From Microbispora oryzae (GTDB lineage: Bacteria; Actinomycetota; Actinomycetes; Streptosporangiales; Streptosporangiaceae): a stretch of DNA of 64,000 nucleotides. The DNA lies in contig NZ_JAFCNB010000021.1 in the NCBI RefSeq assembly GCF_017896165.1, positions 1 through 64,000 of the forward strand, given 5' to 3'. The notes under the pieces were generated by a model, which saw nothing but the letters and a program-made list of their open reading frames with translations, ran no database searches and was not told the origin of the DNA. Shown one piece after another: positions 25,556 through 33,463 of this stretch. Numbering within the stretch: the stretch's first letter is position 1; each line of letters opens with the position of its first letter. Both the position numbers and the translations under genes were made by a program.

Positions 25556-26623
25556 TCAGTCGCGGCGCTTGCGCCGCGCCGCGCGCACGATGGCGGCCGT
25601 GCCGATGACGGCGACGGTCGCGCCCGCCGCGGTGATCGTGGCGTCCTTGCCGGAGAGGCGGCGGCCGACGACCGCGTGCCTGCCCTCGACCAGCTCGAGC
25701 AACTCGCCCAGGGCGGCCTCGTTCGTCCAGGCCGCCTTCCACCCGGCCTCCCTGAGCTGGGCGCAGTCGACCGCCCAGGGGTAGACGACGTAGTGGAGGT
25801 CGGTGGCGGGGGTGGGGGTGATGCCCAGCCGGTGGAGCCGCTCGGCGGTGCCGAAGGTGAGCCCGGCGGGCAGCTCGAAGCGGCGCATCCCGGAGATCTC
25901 CTCCACCTGTTCCATCTCCAGCCAGCCGTCCGATCCCACCGCGACGACGCCGCTGACCCGGCCGAGCGCGGCCAGTTCCAGCGCCGATACGAGGTCGTCC
26001 ACGTGGCAGAACTGCCAGTGGGGCAGGCTGCCCTTGACCGCGAGGAGCCGGGGCGCCTCGAAGTGGCGGGTGACCACGGTGTCGATCCCCGGGCCGACCA
26101 GGGCGGCCGGCCGGAGCACGGTCACCTCCAGCCCCGGGTGCGACCGCGAGCGGCGCACCAGCGCCTCGATCTCCAGGTAGTCGCCCACCACGCCGGTGTC
26201 CGACTCGGCGGCCACCGGGGCGTCCTCGGGCAGGGGTACGGGATTGTCGGGGGCCGCGCCGTACACCATGGCGCTCGTCACCAGCACGACCCTGCGGACC
26301 CGGGCGGCGGCGCAGGCGGTGAGCACGGTCTGGGCCGCCCGCAGGTTGTAGCGGCGGCGCTCGGCCGCATCGGAGTCGAGGGACTCGTCGGACCCCAGAT
26401 GGACCAGGACGTCGACGTCGGATATGCGGTTCGCCAAGAGCGGATCCCGGATGTCCAGCACCCGCCAGGTGACGTCCGGCACATCGCCGCGGTGATCGTC
26501 TATCGCCACGACGCGGCGGAAATCCGCAGACGAGGCCGCTCTCGCCAGGAACGCCCGGCCGATTCCTGAGGCGGCGCCGGTGACGGCGACGACGGGCGAG
26601 CGCAGGCGTTTCGAGGTAGGCAC
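25556..26623 (-). CDS. atypical extended SDR / NAD-dependent epimerase-like protein with C-terminal membrane anchor
   Basis: 355-aa Rossmann-fold protein of the extended SDR class. The nucleotide motif TGAASGIG is at about residues 15-22, followed by VLDIRDP, VLVHLGSD, and VTSAMVYG. The usual YxxxK catalytic pair appears as YLEIE, with Glu where Lys is expected, so classical dehydrogenase activity is doubtful. The C-terminus has a short hydrophobic segment (TITAAGATVAVIGTAAIV) ending in basic ARRKRRD, suggesting a tail anchor. The GTG at 26623 has GAGG 6 nt upstream. It is divergent from the DUF2342 gene. Possibly a redox-sensing or lipid-modifying enzyme; not assigned. Confidence 0.8.
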   Translation of the reverse strand: MPTSKRLRSPVVAVTGAASGIGRAFLARAASSADFRRVVAIDDHRGDVPDVTWRVLDIRDPLLANRISDVDVLVHLGSDESLDSDAAERRRYNLRAAQTVLTACAAARVRRVVLVTSAMVYGAAPDNPVPLPEDAPVAAESDTGVVGDYLEIEALVRRSRSHPGLEVTVLRPAALVGPGIDTVVTRHFEAPRLLAVKGSLPHWQFCHVDDLVSALELAALGRVSGVVAVGSDGWLEMEQVEEISGMRRFELPAGLTFGTAERLHRLGITPTPATDLHYVVYPWAVDCAQLREAGWKAAWTNEAALGELLELVEGRHAVVGRRLSGKDATITAAGATVAVIGTAAIVRAARRKRRD

Positions 26624-26705
26624 GAGGTCCTCACTTTGCACTGATCCGCCCCGCGGCGGATAACGTGGCGGATGTGGACTCCTCCATCCTGCACGAGGTG
26701 GCGCG

Positions 26706-28019
26706 GTGACTGACCTGCCAGGTCGCGAAAACGACCCCAACGACAATCCGTTCGCCATGTTCGGCAGCCCGGAGCAGATGGCCGCCGCCATGCGGCAGTT
26801 CGCGGACATGCTCTCCGCGTCGCCGGACGCCGGACCCGTGAACTGGGACATGGCGAAGAACATCGCCCGGCACGCCATGGTCGCCGAGGGCGGCGATCCG
26901 AGCGTCATGGAGGGCGAACGGCGCGAGATCGTCGAAGCCCTCAATCTGGCCGACCTGTGGCTCAACGAGGTGACGGCCCTGCCGAGCGGCGTCGTCAACC
27001 CGCAGGCGTGGAGCCGGTCGGAGTGGATCGAGAAGACGGTCCCGGTCTGGAAGCAGCTCGCCGACCCGGTCGCCGCGCGCATGGTGGAGACCATGGGCGG
27101 AACGCTCAGCGCGGGCGGCCTGCCCCCGGAGGCGCAGGCCATGGCCGGCCCTCTCATGGGCATGCTGAAGCAGATGGGCGGCATGATGGTCGGCCAGCAG
27201 ATCGGGCAGGCCCTCGGGTCGCTGGCCCGTGAGGTGGTCGGCTCCTCCGACATCGGCCTCCCGCTGTCGGACACCGCCGCGCTGCTGCCCGGCGGGATCG
27301 CGGCCTTCAGCCACGGCCTGGAGACGCCGTCCGACGAGATCAGGCTCTACCTGGCGCTACGCGAGGCCGCGCACCACCGGCTGTTCCAGCACGTCCCGTG
27401 GCTGCGCGCGCATCTGCTCGGGGCCGTCGAGGAGTACGCCCAGGGGATCACGGTCGACGTGTCCGCGCTGGAGGAGAAGCTCCAGGGGCTCGATCTCTCC
27501 AACCCCGCGCAGCTCCAGGAGGTGCTCGGCGGCGGCGAGCTGCTCAAGCCGGAGGAGACCGAGCGGCAGAAGGTCGCGCTGAATCGTCTGGAGACCACGC
27601 TCGCCCTGGTCGAGGGCTGGGTGGCGACCGTGGTCGACGCCGCCGCCGCGGGCAGGCTGCCGTCCGCCGTGGCCCTCGCCGAGACCGTGCGGCGCCGCCG
27701 GGCGACCGGCGGGCCGGCCGAGCGGACCTTCGCCACCCTCGTCGGCCTGGAGCTGCGCCCGCGGCGGCTGCGCGAGGCCGCCGCCCTGTGGAAGGCCCTG
27801 GGCGACGAGCGCGGCGTCGAGAGGCGCGACGCGGTGTGGGGTCACCCCGACCTCATGCCCACCTCCGACGACCTCGACGACCCCACGGTGTTCGTCAAGG
27901 GCGGGATCGAGCTCGACCTGTCCTCGCTGGAGGCCGGCGACGAACATCAGGGTGACGACCGTGCGGACGGCGGCACGGACGGCGGCACGGACGGCGAGGA
28001 CCGCGACAGCCGCGGATGA
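26706..28019 (+). CDS. DUF2342 zinc-dependent metalloprotease-like protein
   Basis: 437-aa protein of the DUF2342 family (annotated as zinc-dependent metalloprotease or F420-biosynthesis-associated hydrolase). The key helix is LREAAHHRLFQHVPWLRAHL (about residues 218-237), with EAAHH resembling a zincin motif, preceded by long helices rich in Met and Gly. The last ~30 residues are an acidic DGGTDGG repeat tail. A GTG start follows a GAGGTGG ribosome binding site. It occupies the place of Rv3195, divergent from the PDZ/S16 protease group. True protease activity is not established from sequence. Confidence 0.88.
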   Translation: MTDLPGRENDPNDNPFAMFGSPEQMAAAMRQFADMLSASPDAGPVNWDMAKNIARHAMVAEGGDPSVMEGERREIVEALNLADLWLNEVTALPSGVVNPQAWSRSEWIEKTVPVWKQLADPVAARMVETMGGTLSAGGLPPEAQAMAGPLMGMLKQMGGMMVGQQIGQALGSLAREVVGSSDIGLPLSDTAALLPGGIAAFSHGLETPSDEIRLYLALREAAHHRLFQHVPWLRAHLLGAVEEYAQGITVDVSALEEKLQGLDLSNPAQLQEVLGGGELLKPEETERQKVALNRLETTLALVEGWVATVVDAAAAGRLPSAVALAETVRRRRATGGPAERTFATLVGLELRPRRLREAAALWKALGDERGVERRDAVWGHPDLMPTSDDLDDPTVFVKGGIELDLSSLEAGDEHQGDDRADGGTDGGTDGEDRDSRG

Positions 28020-28047
28020 GCGCCGCCCCGGCCGGTAGGCTGCGCCG

Positions 28048-28593
28048 GTGAGCCTCCACGACGACGCGCGAGCCGTACTGACCGGATGGGCCGCGCCCAC
28101 CCCCGCGGAGGAGACGCTCCGCGAGCAGTTCCTGGCCCACCTCGACGTCCATGAGAACGGCATGTGGCGCGCCTGCGTGCCCGGGCACCTCACCGCGACC
28201 ACGGCCGTGTTGTCGCACGACGGCACGAGGGTGCTGCTGACCCTGCATCCCAAGGCCGGCATGTGGCTGCCCATGGGCGGGCACTGCGAGATCACCGACG
28301 TCACCCTCGCGAGCGTGGCGCTCAGGGAGGCGACCGAGGAGTCCGGCATCTCCGGGCTGGTCCTGCTCGACGGGCCGCTCGCGCTCGACCGCCACAAGGT
28401 GTGGTGTCACCCGCCGCACAGCTGGCACCTGGACGTGGAGTACGGCGCGATCGCCCCGCCGGGGGCGGAGGCCGTGATCAGCGACGAGTCGCTCGACCTG
28501 CGCTGGTTTCCGGTGGAGGAGATCCCCGAGCTCAGCGACGAGGCCACCCGGCGGCTGGCCCGCCGCGCCCGCGCCCTGCTCTCCGCGGCGTGA
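28048..28593 (+). CDS. Nudix hydrolase
   Basis: 181-aa Nudix-fold protein. The Nudix box reads GGHCEITDVTLASVALREATEESGI (about residues 76-100): the REATEESGI half is canonical, while the first Glu of the classic box is replaced by the spacing typical of the GGHxE subclass. No transmembrane or signal sequence. It lies 28 nt downstream of the DUF2342 gene and is probably co-transcribed. Substrate (nucleoside diphosphate derivative) cannot be inferred. Confidence 0.9.
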   Translation: MSLHDDARAVLTGWAAPTPAEETLREQFLAHLDVHENGMWRACVPGHLTATTAVLSHDGTRVLLTLHPKAGMWLPMGGHCEITDVTLASVALREATEESGISGLVLLDGPLALDRHKVWCHPPHSWHLDVEYGAIAPPGAEAVISDESLDLRWFPVEEIPELSDEATRRLARRARALLSAA

Positions 28594-28687
28594 GCCCGGC
28601 ACGAGACGCGGCCTGGGCCACGGCACGAGACCGCGGCGTGAGCCCGTGCCCCGCGTGGGCGCGGCATGAGCGGGGCATGAGCCCGGG

Positions 28688-29689
28688 GTGACCTCATCGC
28701 GGCCGGCGGCGGACTCCGGGGTCGGCGGCGTGATCGCGGCTCCGCCGCGCCGGCCGCCGCGTCCGCCGGCGCCGATCGCCTGGATCGCCGTGATCCCGTT
28801 CGCCGTCTGGGCGACGGTCCGGCTGTCCGGGGCCGATCGCGGGCCGGTCGCCCCTCTGCTGGCCTTCACGCCGTACGCCGCCGTCGGCTCCGTCTTGTCC
28901 GTCTTCGTCGCGGCGGCCGCGCGCAGCCGGGCGGCCGTCGCCCTCGGGACCGCGACCGCCGTGCTCATGGCGGCCCTGACGCTGCCGCGCGCGGTGGGCT
29001 CTCCTGTCACGGCGACCGGTCCCACGCTGCGGATCCTCACCGCGAACCTCTTCCTCGGACGCGGCGACCCCAGGGCCGTGGTCGCCCTGGCACGACGGCT
29101 CCGGGCCGACGTCGTGAGCCTCCAGGAGCTCACGCCCGAGCTGGCCCAGGGGCTCAGGGCGGCGGGGATGAGCGCGATCTACCGCTACGCCCGCCTTGAA
29201 CCCGGCCCCGGCGCATCGGGCAGCGGGCTCTACTCTCGTCTCCCGCTGACACCGCTGCCCGATTTCCGCCCGGCGGGCGGCCATCGGATGCCGTGGGCCA
29301 CGCTGTCGCCGTCCTCCGGTCCGGCCGTCGAGTTCGTGGACGTGCACGTCGTCTCTCCGCTCGGCACGGCGACCTCCCGGTGGGCGGACGATCTCAGAGG
29401 GCTGCCCGCCCCGGTCTCCGGGGCCGTCCGCGTGCTGGCGGGCGACTTCAACGCGACCCTCGACCAGGCGGCGCTCCGCGAGGTCCTCTCGCCCGGGTAC
29501 GCGGACGCGGCGGACTCCACCGGGGACGGCCTGGTCTTCACCTGGCCGGCGGACCGGCGGTTCCCGCCGCTCGTCACGATCGACCACGTGCTGTACGACC
29601 GGCGGGCGTCCGCGGTGACCACCGCCGCCTACACGGTGCCGGGGAGCGACCACCGGGCGCTGTTCGCGGAGCTCCGGCTGCCGGGGTGA
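28688..29689 (+). CDS. endonuclease/exonuclease/phosphatase (EEP) family membrane-linked hydrolase
   Basis: 333-aa protein. Three hydrophobic segments in the first ~105 residues (IAWIAVIPFAVWATVRL, VAPLLAFTPYAAVGSVLSVFVAAA, VALGTATAVLMAALTL) anchor a C-terminal EEP catalytic domain exposed outside. Catalytic motifs are visible: TANLFLG (Asn), LQELTPE (metal Glu), VHVVSP (His), AGDFNATLD (Asp-Asn), TIDHVLY (Asp) and SDHRALFAEL (final Asp-His). Relatives include secreted nucleases, sphingomyelinases and lipid phosphatases, so the substrate stays open. GTG start at 28688, 94 nt after the Nudix gene. Confidence 0.88.
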   Translation: MTSSRPAADSGVGGVIAAPPRRPPRPPAPIAWIAVIPFAVWATVRLSGADRGPVAPLLAFTPYAAVGSVLSVFVAAAARSRAAVALGTATAVLMAALTLPRAVGSPVTATGPTLRILTANLFLGRGDPRAVVALARRLRADVVSLQELTPELAQGLRAAGMSAIYRYARLEPGPGASGSGLYSRLPLTPLPDFRPAGGHRMPWATLSPSSGPAVEFVDVHVVSPLGTATSRWADDLRGLPAPVSGAVRVLAGDFNATLDQAALREVLSPGYADAADSTGDGLVFTWPADRRFPPLVTIDHVLYDRRASAVTTAAYTVPGSDHRALFAELRLPG

Positions 29690-29728
29690 CGCCGCTTCTG
29701 GTCCGATCTGGGGAAGGATCCACATCCC

Positions 29729-30691
29729 TCAGGCGCCGGGCTCCGTCTCGTGCGCGCCGGCGAGGTCGAGAAAGGCACGGCCGGGCACGGAGACGGCGCG
29801 GCGGTGCCACACCAGGGCCATCGCGCGGTGGAGGACCGGCTCCCGCAGGCCGACGATCACGAGGTCGCGCCGCACCCGGGGAACCGCGGGGAGCGGCAGC
29901 ACCGCGACCCCCAACCCGTGGGCGACGAGATCGCTCATCAGGGTGAGGTCGTCGGTCTCCACCCGGATGCGCGGGGCGAACCCCGCCTCGGCGCAGGCGC
30001 TCTCGACGACGGTCCGCAGCCCCGACCCCTCGCCGAGCGTCACGATCGCCTCGTCGCGCAGCCGCGCCAGCGCCACCTCGCCCACCGCCAGATCGTCCTG
30101 CGCCAGATCGTCCTTCGCCTGATCGTCCTGCGTCAGAAGTGGATGGCCGGGCGCGAGGGCGACGCCGAGCGGCTCGCCCGGCACGCTGTACGAGGCGAGC
30201 GAGGCGGGCAGCCGCTGCCCGCCGGGGCCCTCCGGGAGCCGGCCGGACGCCAGGCCGATGAGAGCCGCGTCGAGGGCGCCGGCCGCCACGTCGGCGGCGA
30301 GGGCGCGCGGATCTCCCGTGCGCAGGACGAGACTCACCCGGGGATGACGGCTCCCGAACCGGCCGAGCCGTTCAAGCAGCCACTCCGGCGGCCAGGGGAT
30401 TGTGCCGATCACGAGGCGGCCGGCCAGCTCCCCGCGCAGGGAGGTCACCGCGTCGCGGCCCGCGCCCACGGCCTCCAGCGCGGCCCGCGCGTGGGGGAGG
30501 AACGCCTCGCCGGCGGGGGTCAGCCGGACCCGGCGCTCCGATCGGTCGAACAACCGCTCCCCGAGCTCTTTCTCCAGCTGGGCGATCTGCTGGCTGACGG
30601 CCGGCTGGGCGACGTGGACCCGGGCCGCCGCCCGCGTGAAGCCGCCCTCCTCCACCGCCGCCACGAGATACTGCAGCTGGCGCAGCTCCAT
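29729..30691 (-). CDS. LysR family transcriptional regulator
   Basis: 320-aa LysR regulator. The N-terminal winged helix (MELRQLQYLVAAVEEGGFTRAA ... QPAVSQQIAQLEKELGERLF) is canonical, followed by the LysR effector-binding domain from about residue 90. The effector domain contains an Asp-rich insert (QDDQAKDDLAQDDLA, about residues 186-200) produced by a triplicated 15-bp DNA repeat. It is divergent from a small membrane-protein unit at 30763-31118, which it probably regulates; the intergenic region is AT-rich (30700-30730). Confidence 0.92.
   Translation of the reverse strand: MELRQLQYLVAAVEEGGFTRAAARVHVAQPAVSQQIAQLEKELGERLFDRSERRVRLTPAGEAFLPHARAALEAVGAGRDAVTSLRGELAGRLVIGTIPWPPEWLLERLGRFGSRHPRVSLVLRTGDPRALAADVAAGALDAALIGLASGRLPEGPGGQRLPASLASYSVPGEPLGVALAPGHPLLTQDDQAKDDLAQDDLAVGEVALARLRDEAIVTLGEGSGLRTVVESACAEAGFAPRIRVETDDLTLMSDLVAHGLGVAVLPLPAVPRVRRDLVIVGLREPVLHRAMALVWHRRAVSVPGRAFLDLAGAHETEPGA
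30088..30132 (-). repeat. 15-bp tandem repeat (x3) inside the LysR gene
   Basis: Three consecutive near-identical units CCAGATCGTCCTGCG, CCAGATCGTCCTTCG, CCTGATCGTCCTGCG. In frame they encode DDLAQ/DDQAK-type repeats in the effector domain. Being in multiples of three, expansion would not break the frame. Confidence 0.85.
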
Positions 30692-30762
30692 AAGAGCTCC
30701 TTATCATTCGGCATACGTTTTATATCTTGGACTTCTGGATCGCGCCGCCGCAAGCTAGGGAC

Positions 30763-30879
30763 ATGAGCACGGCGGCTCCCCGCCGGCTCAGGGAAGTCAC
30801 AGAGCTCGTAGAACTCGCCGAGCTCATAAAACTCACCAGCACTCGCGGCATCACGCGCATCCGAAGGAGCCCCCCATGA
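30763..30879 (+). CDS. possible 38-aa leader peptide coupled to the small membrane protein
   Basis: Short frame starting ATG at 30763, preceded by AGGGA, ending TGA at 30877-30879 so that its stop overlaps the next start as ATGA. The product has a central amphipathic stretch (TELVELAELIKL) flanked by Arg-rich ends (PRRLR, TRIRRSPP). The exact 4-bp coupling is the usual operon junction in this genome and supports translation, but codon choice is mixed (ACA, GTA, ATA, AAA) and part of it is an imperfect repeat. Could be chance. Confidence 0.35.
   Translation: MSTAAPRRLREVTELVELAELIKLTSTRGITRIRRSPP
30802..30837 (+). repeat. imperfect 18-bp tandem duplication
   Basis: GAGCTCGTAGAACTCGCC is followed directly by GAGCTCATAAAACTCACC (14 of 18 identical). 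It lies in the LysR-divergent intergenic region, inside the possible leader peptide, where it duplicates an ELVELA-like unit. Confidence 0.6.
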
Positions 30880-31118
30880 CCGAGACCACCGTTTCCCGGC
30901 CTTTGGCCCAGCCCTCGCGCCACCTGCAGGCACTGGTGGTCTGGACGGCCGTGCTGCCCACACTGACCGTCCTGAACCTGGTGCTCGGGAGCGTGCTCCG
31001 CACCCTTCCCCCGTACGCGCAGCCCCCGATCATGGCCACCCTGACGGTGCCGATCGTCGTCTACGTCCTGATGCCGCGGCTGATGCGGCTGCTGGGGCGC
31101 CTGGCGCGGGTCAGGTGA
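30876..31118 (+). CDS. small membrane protein (80 aa)
   Basis: Small protein with two predicted transmembrane helices (LVVWTAVLPTLTVLNLVLGSVL and IMATLTVPIVVYVLMPRLMRLL) and a basic C-terminus. ATG at 30876 has GAAGGAG 7 nt upstream. It resembles short DUF-type membrane proteins often divergent from LysR genes, but I cannot name a family confidently. It is divergently arranged with the LysR regulator, probably its target, and overlaps the 3' end of the convergent gene at 31111 by 8 bp. Confidence 0.7.
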   Translation: MTETTVSRPLAQPSRHLQALVVWTAVLPTLTVLNLVLGSVLRTLPPYAQPPIMATLTVPIVVYVLMPRLMRLLGRLARVR

Positions 31119-31689
31119 GCAGGGCGCGGGTGCTCTCCCAGCCCTCCAGGCCCAGGTCGAGGCGGGACACGTCGCCCGGTGCGCGCAGCCGGTGCCATCC
31201 CGGCCCGGTGGGGACCATGCGGGGTCCGGGCGCCCTCCGGCGCAGCGACCACACGATGTCGGGATCGTCGAACCCGAATCGCGCCCATTCCGGCAGCGGC
31301 AGCCGGGCCGCGACCGCGGTCGCTCCCCCGCCGTCCGCAGGGCACACCGCGAGCGGGGCCCCGCCCAGCGCGCGGAACAGCTTCCCGATCAGCAGGGGCG
31401 GCAGGTCCGGGGCGTCGCCGCAGACCACCACCGCCTCATCCCCGTACGGCAGGGCGGCGAAGGCCTCGGCGGGGGAATCGATGGAGATCACGGGGGTGCC
31501 CGGCCAGGCGATCTCCTCAAGCCCTGGTACGCCCGCCGAAAGGATCACCGGCCTGACCAGCTCAAGGCCGGCGACCACCTCGTAGGTGTCCTCGGCGACC
31601 GCCCGCAGGAACTCACCGGGATCGACGCCGGGGGGCGCCGCATCGGCCATGCGCTCGGTGACCAGGACCGCCGCGACGCGGTTCAACAC
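31111..31689 (-). CDS. hypothetical protein resembling GT-A-fold nucleotidyltransferases (192 aa)
   Basis: 192-aa soluble protein. Its middle (AVVVCGDAPDLPPLLIGKLFRAL, then ADGGGATAVAARLPLP) resembles the 'DxPDLPxxxI' core of GT-A-fold nucleotidyl- or glycosyltransferase-like proteins such as MobA, CofC or DUF2064. The N-terminal Gly-rich nucleotide loop of those families is absent, so activity is uncertain. GTG start at 31689 overlaps the stop of the DUF45 peptidase gene by 7 bp, indicating one transcript. Confidence 0.65.
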   Translation of the reverse strand: MLNRVAAVLVTERMADAAPPGVDPGEFLRAVAEDTYEVVAGLELVRPVILSAGVPGLEEIAWPGTPVISIDSPAEAFAALPYGDEAVVVCGDAPDLPPLLIGKLFRALGGAPLAVCPADGGGATAVAARLPLPEWARFGFDDPDIVWSLRRRAPGPRMVPTGPGWHRLRAPGDVSRLDLGLEGWESTRALLT

Positions 31690-32198
31690 TCTTCCGTGGA
31701 GCCGTTGGCCGCCATGGAGAATCCTTCGAGGAAGCCCCTGGCACGTTCCGCCCGGGGATAGCGCTCGACGAGGGCCCAGAAACGAGGGCCGTGGCTGGGC
31801 ACCAGCAGGTGAACCAGCTCATGCATGATCACATAGTCGACCACCCACGCCGGCATGCCCCGCAGCCGGGAGGAGACCCGGATCGTGCCCTGCTCGGGAG
31901 TACAGGAGCCCCACCGGTGCAACTGGTTGCCCACCCAGCGCACGCTCGTGGGCAGCGCCCGGCCGTCCAGGTAACGGGCGGACAGCTCCATGGCCCGGTC
32001 GAGCAGGTCGTCGTCGCTCGGGCGTCTTCGCTGCTCCTTGGCGGCAAGCCGGTCGAGCATGCGTCGCACCCACTGCTCCTCATCGGTCGTGCTCAGACCG
32101 GCCGGAAGCAGCACGATGGTTTTGTCACCATCGCGGTACGCGGAAACGGTTCGCCGCCGTCGTGCGCTCCGACGAACCTCGACTGTCTCGGGGGGCAC
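31683..32198 (-). CDS. DUF45 / YgjP-like M48-type metallopeptidase
   Basis: 171-aa zinc metallopeptidase-like protein of the YgjP/DUF45 family. The zinc-binding HELVH motif (VIMHELVHLLVPSHGPRFW) is intact, as is the family segment NQLHRWGSCTPEQGTIRVSSRL. The GTG at 32198 starts the product at VPPETVEVRRSARR, where relatives begin. The frame is open for another 56 codons, but those use codons rare here (ATA, ATT, TCA, TAT) and overlap the divergent promoter region. In actinobacteria this gene is often next to the RRE/ThiF-like gene, as here. Confidence 0.85.
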   Translation of the reverse strand: MPPETVEVRRSARRRRTVSAYRDGDKTIVLLPAGLSTTDEEQWVRRMLDRLAAKEQRRRPSDDDLLDRAMELSARYLDGRALPTSVRWVGNQLHRWGSCTPEQGTIRVSSRLRGMPAWVVDYVIMHELVHLLVPSHGPRFWALVERYPRAERARGFLEGFSMAANGSTEEC

Positions 32199-32398
32199 AT
32201 ATGAAAGGTAGCCGACACGCGCGGATTTCCACAGGGGGTGGTACACGTTCTCCCTGGTCAATCGGGCGAACGTGACCTTGCGGGCGTGGAAATTCCGGCG
32301 TTCGGGATAGCGGTCAGTCACGATCATCCCGGTAATTATCCACAGCACCGGGCGTGCGAAGCCCACGCGGAACCGTGATGTGGCAGGGTCCGGAGACC

Positions 32399-33463
32399 AT
32401 GAGACCTCGTCTGAAAGCCGCCCTGCGCCGCGTCGAGCGAGACCCGATGACGCTGCAGTTCGGCGTCCATCCCCTCCACACCGTCGTGCTTACCGACGTC
32501 GACGACGCCGTGCGGCGGTTCCTCGACCTGCTCGACGGCACCCGTGGGCTGGGGCAGGCGGCGGCCGGCAGCGGCCTCGGCGACGCGCAGGCGCGGGAAC
32601 TGGTCGACTGGCTGGCGGGCCACGGCCTGATCGAGGACGCCGCCGTCCGCCCGGCACCGCTCGCCGGTCTCACGACGGACGAGCGCGACCGGCTCCGGCC
32701 CGAGCTCGGCCGCCTCTCCCTCGTCTCCGGCGACGGGGGCATGGACGCCATGGCCCGCAGGAGGGCGGCCCGGGTCCGCCTCTACGGTGCGGGGCGCGTC
32801 GGCGCGCGGATCGCCGCTCTGCTCGCCGCCGCGGGCGTCGGCCACCTGTGCGTCGTCGACCCGGGCACCGCGCGGCCCGAGGACGTCGCGCCCGGCGGTC
32901 TCGTCCCGGCCGCGGTCGGTCTGCCGCGCGAGCAGGGCGCGGTGACGCTCGCCCGGCAGACCGCGCCCGGAGTCGATGCCTCGCCCGGCGCGTCGGCGTC
33001 CCACCTCGGCGACCGCGCCTACCACCCCGACCTGGTCGTCCTGGCCCCCGTCGAGCCGCTCGACCCGGCGCTCGTCCACGAGCTGACCGCCGAGGGCGTC
33101 CCTCACCTGCTGGTCACCGCGTTCGAGGGCCGGGGCTCGGTGGGCCCGCTGGTGCTGCCGGGGCTGACCCCCTGCCTGCGCTGTCTGGACCTGGCCCGGC
33201 GGGATCGCGATCCCGCGTGGCCGATGGTGTGCGCGCGACTCGGCGGCTATCCCCCGGGCGAGATCTCCTGCGACGTCACCCTGTCGTGCCTGGTCGCGGC
33301 CCAGGCCGCCGGACAGGCGCTGTCCCACCTCGACGGCACCGACGTGACGAATATCACATGGGACGTCTCCCCCGACTGGCGCTGGCATCGGCGGACCTGG
33401 AAATCCCATCCCGAGTGCGATTGTGGGCGAAAGGACGTGATATCGCCGACAATGGTCGCGTGA
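32399..33463 (+). CDS. TOMM precursor leader peptide-binding / ThiF-like protein
   Basis: 354-aa protein. The first ~95 residues match the winged-helix leader-peptide-binding region of TOMM cyclodehydratase C proteins (RPRLKAALRRVERDPMTLQFG; RRFLDLLDG). The rest is a ThiF/MoeB-like Rossmann domain with nucleotide motif GAGRVGARIAALLAAAGVG and paired cysteines for zinc (PCLRCLDL near residue 260; HPECDCG near the C-terminus). There is no YcaO gene or precursor peptide nearby, so it is not an obvious RiPP cluster; this form is widespread beside the ABC1 kinase gene in actinobacteria. Its stop overlaps the kinase GTG (GTGA). Confidence 0.85.
   Translation: MRPRLKAALRRVERDPMTLQFGVHPLHTVVLTDVDDAVRRFLDLLDGTRGLGQAAAGSGLGDAQARELVDWLAGHGLIEDAAVRPAPLAGLTTDERDRLRPELGRLSLVSGDGGMDAMARRRAARVRLYGAGRVGARIAALLAAAGVGHLCVVDPGTARPEDVAPGGLVPAAVGLPREQGAVTLARQTAPGVDASPGASASHLGDRAYHPDLVVLAPVEPLDPALVHELTAEGVPHLLVTAFEGRGSVGPLVLPGLTPCLRCLDLARRDRDPAWPMVCARLGGYPPGEISCDVTLSCLVAAQAAGQALSHLDGTDVTNITWDVSPDWRWHRRTWKSHPECDCGRKDVISPTMVA

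Noticed and set aside
31683-32366. DUF45 peptidase extended to a 227-residue protein
   Set aside because: The extra codons are AT-ended ones rare in this genome and lie over the divergent promoter region; relatives start near VEVRRSARRRR.
32399-33463. A thiazole/oxazole-modified peptide (RiPP) biosynthetic cluster
   Set aside because: No YcaO protein, dehydrogenase, precursor peptide or exporter lies near. The gene is in a conserved housekeeping context.
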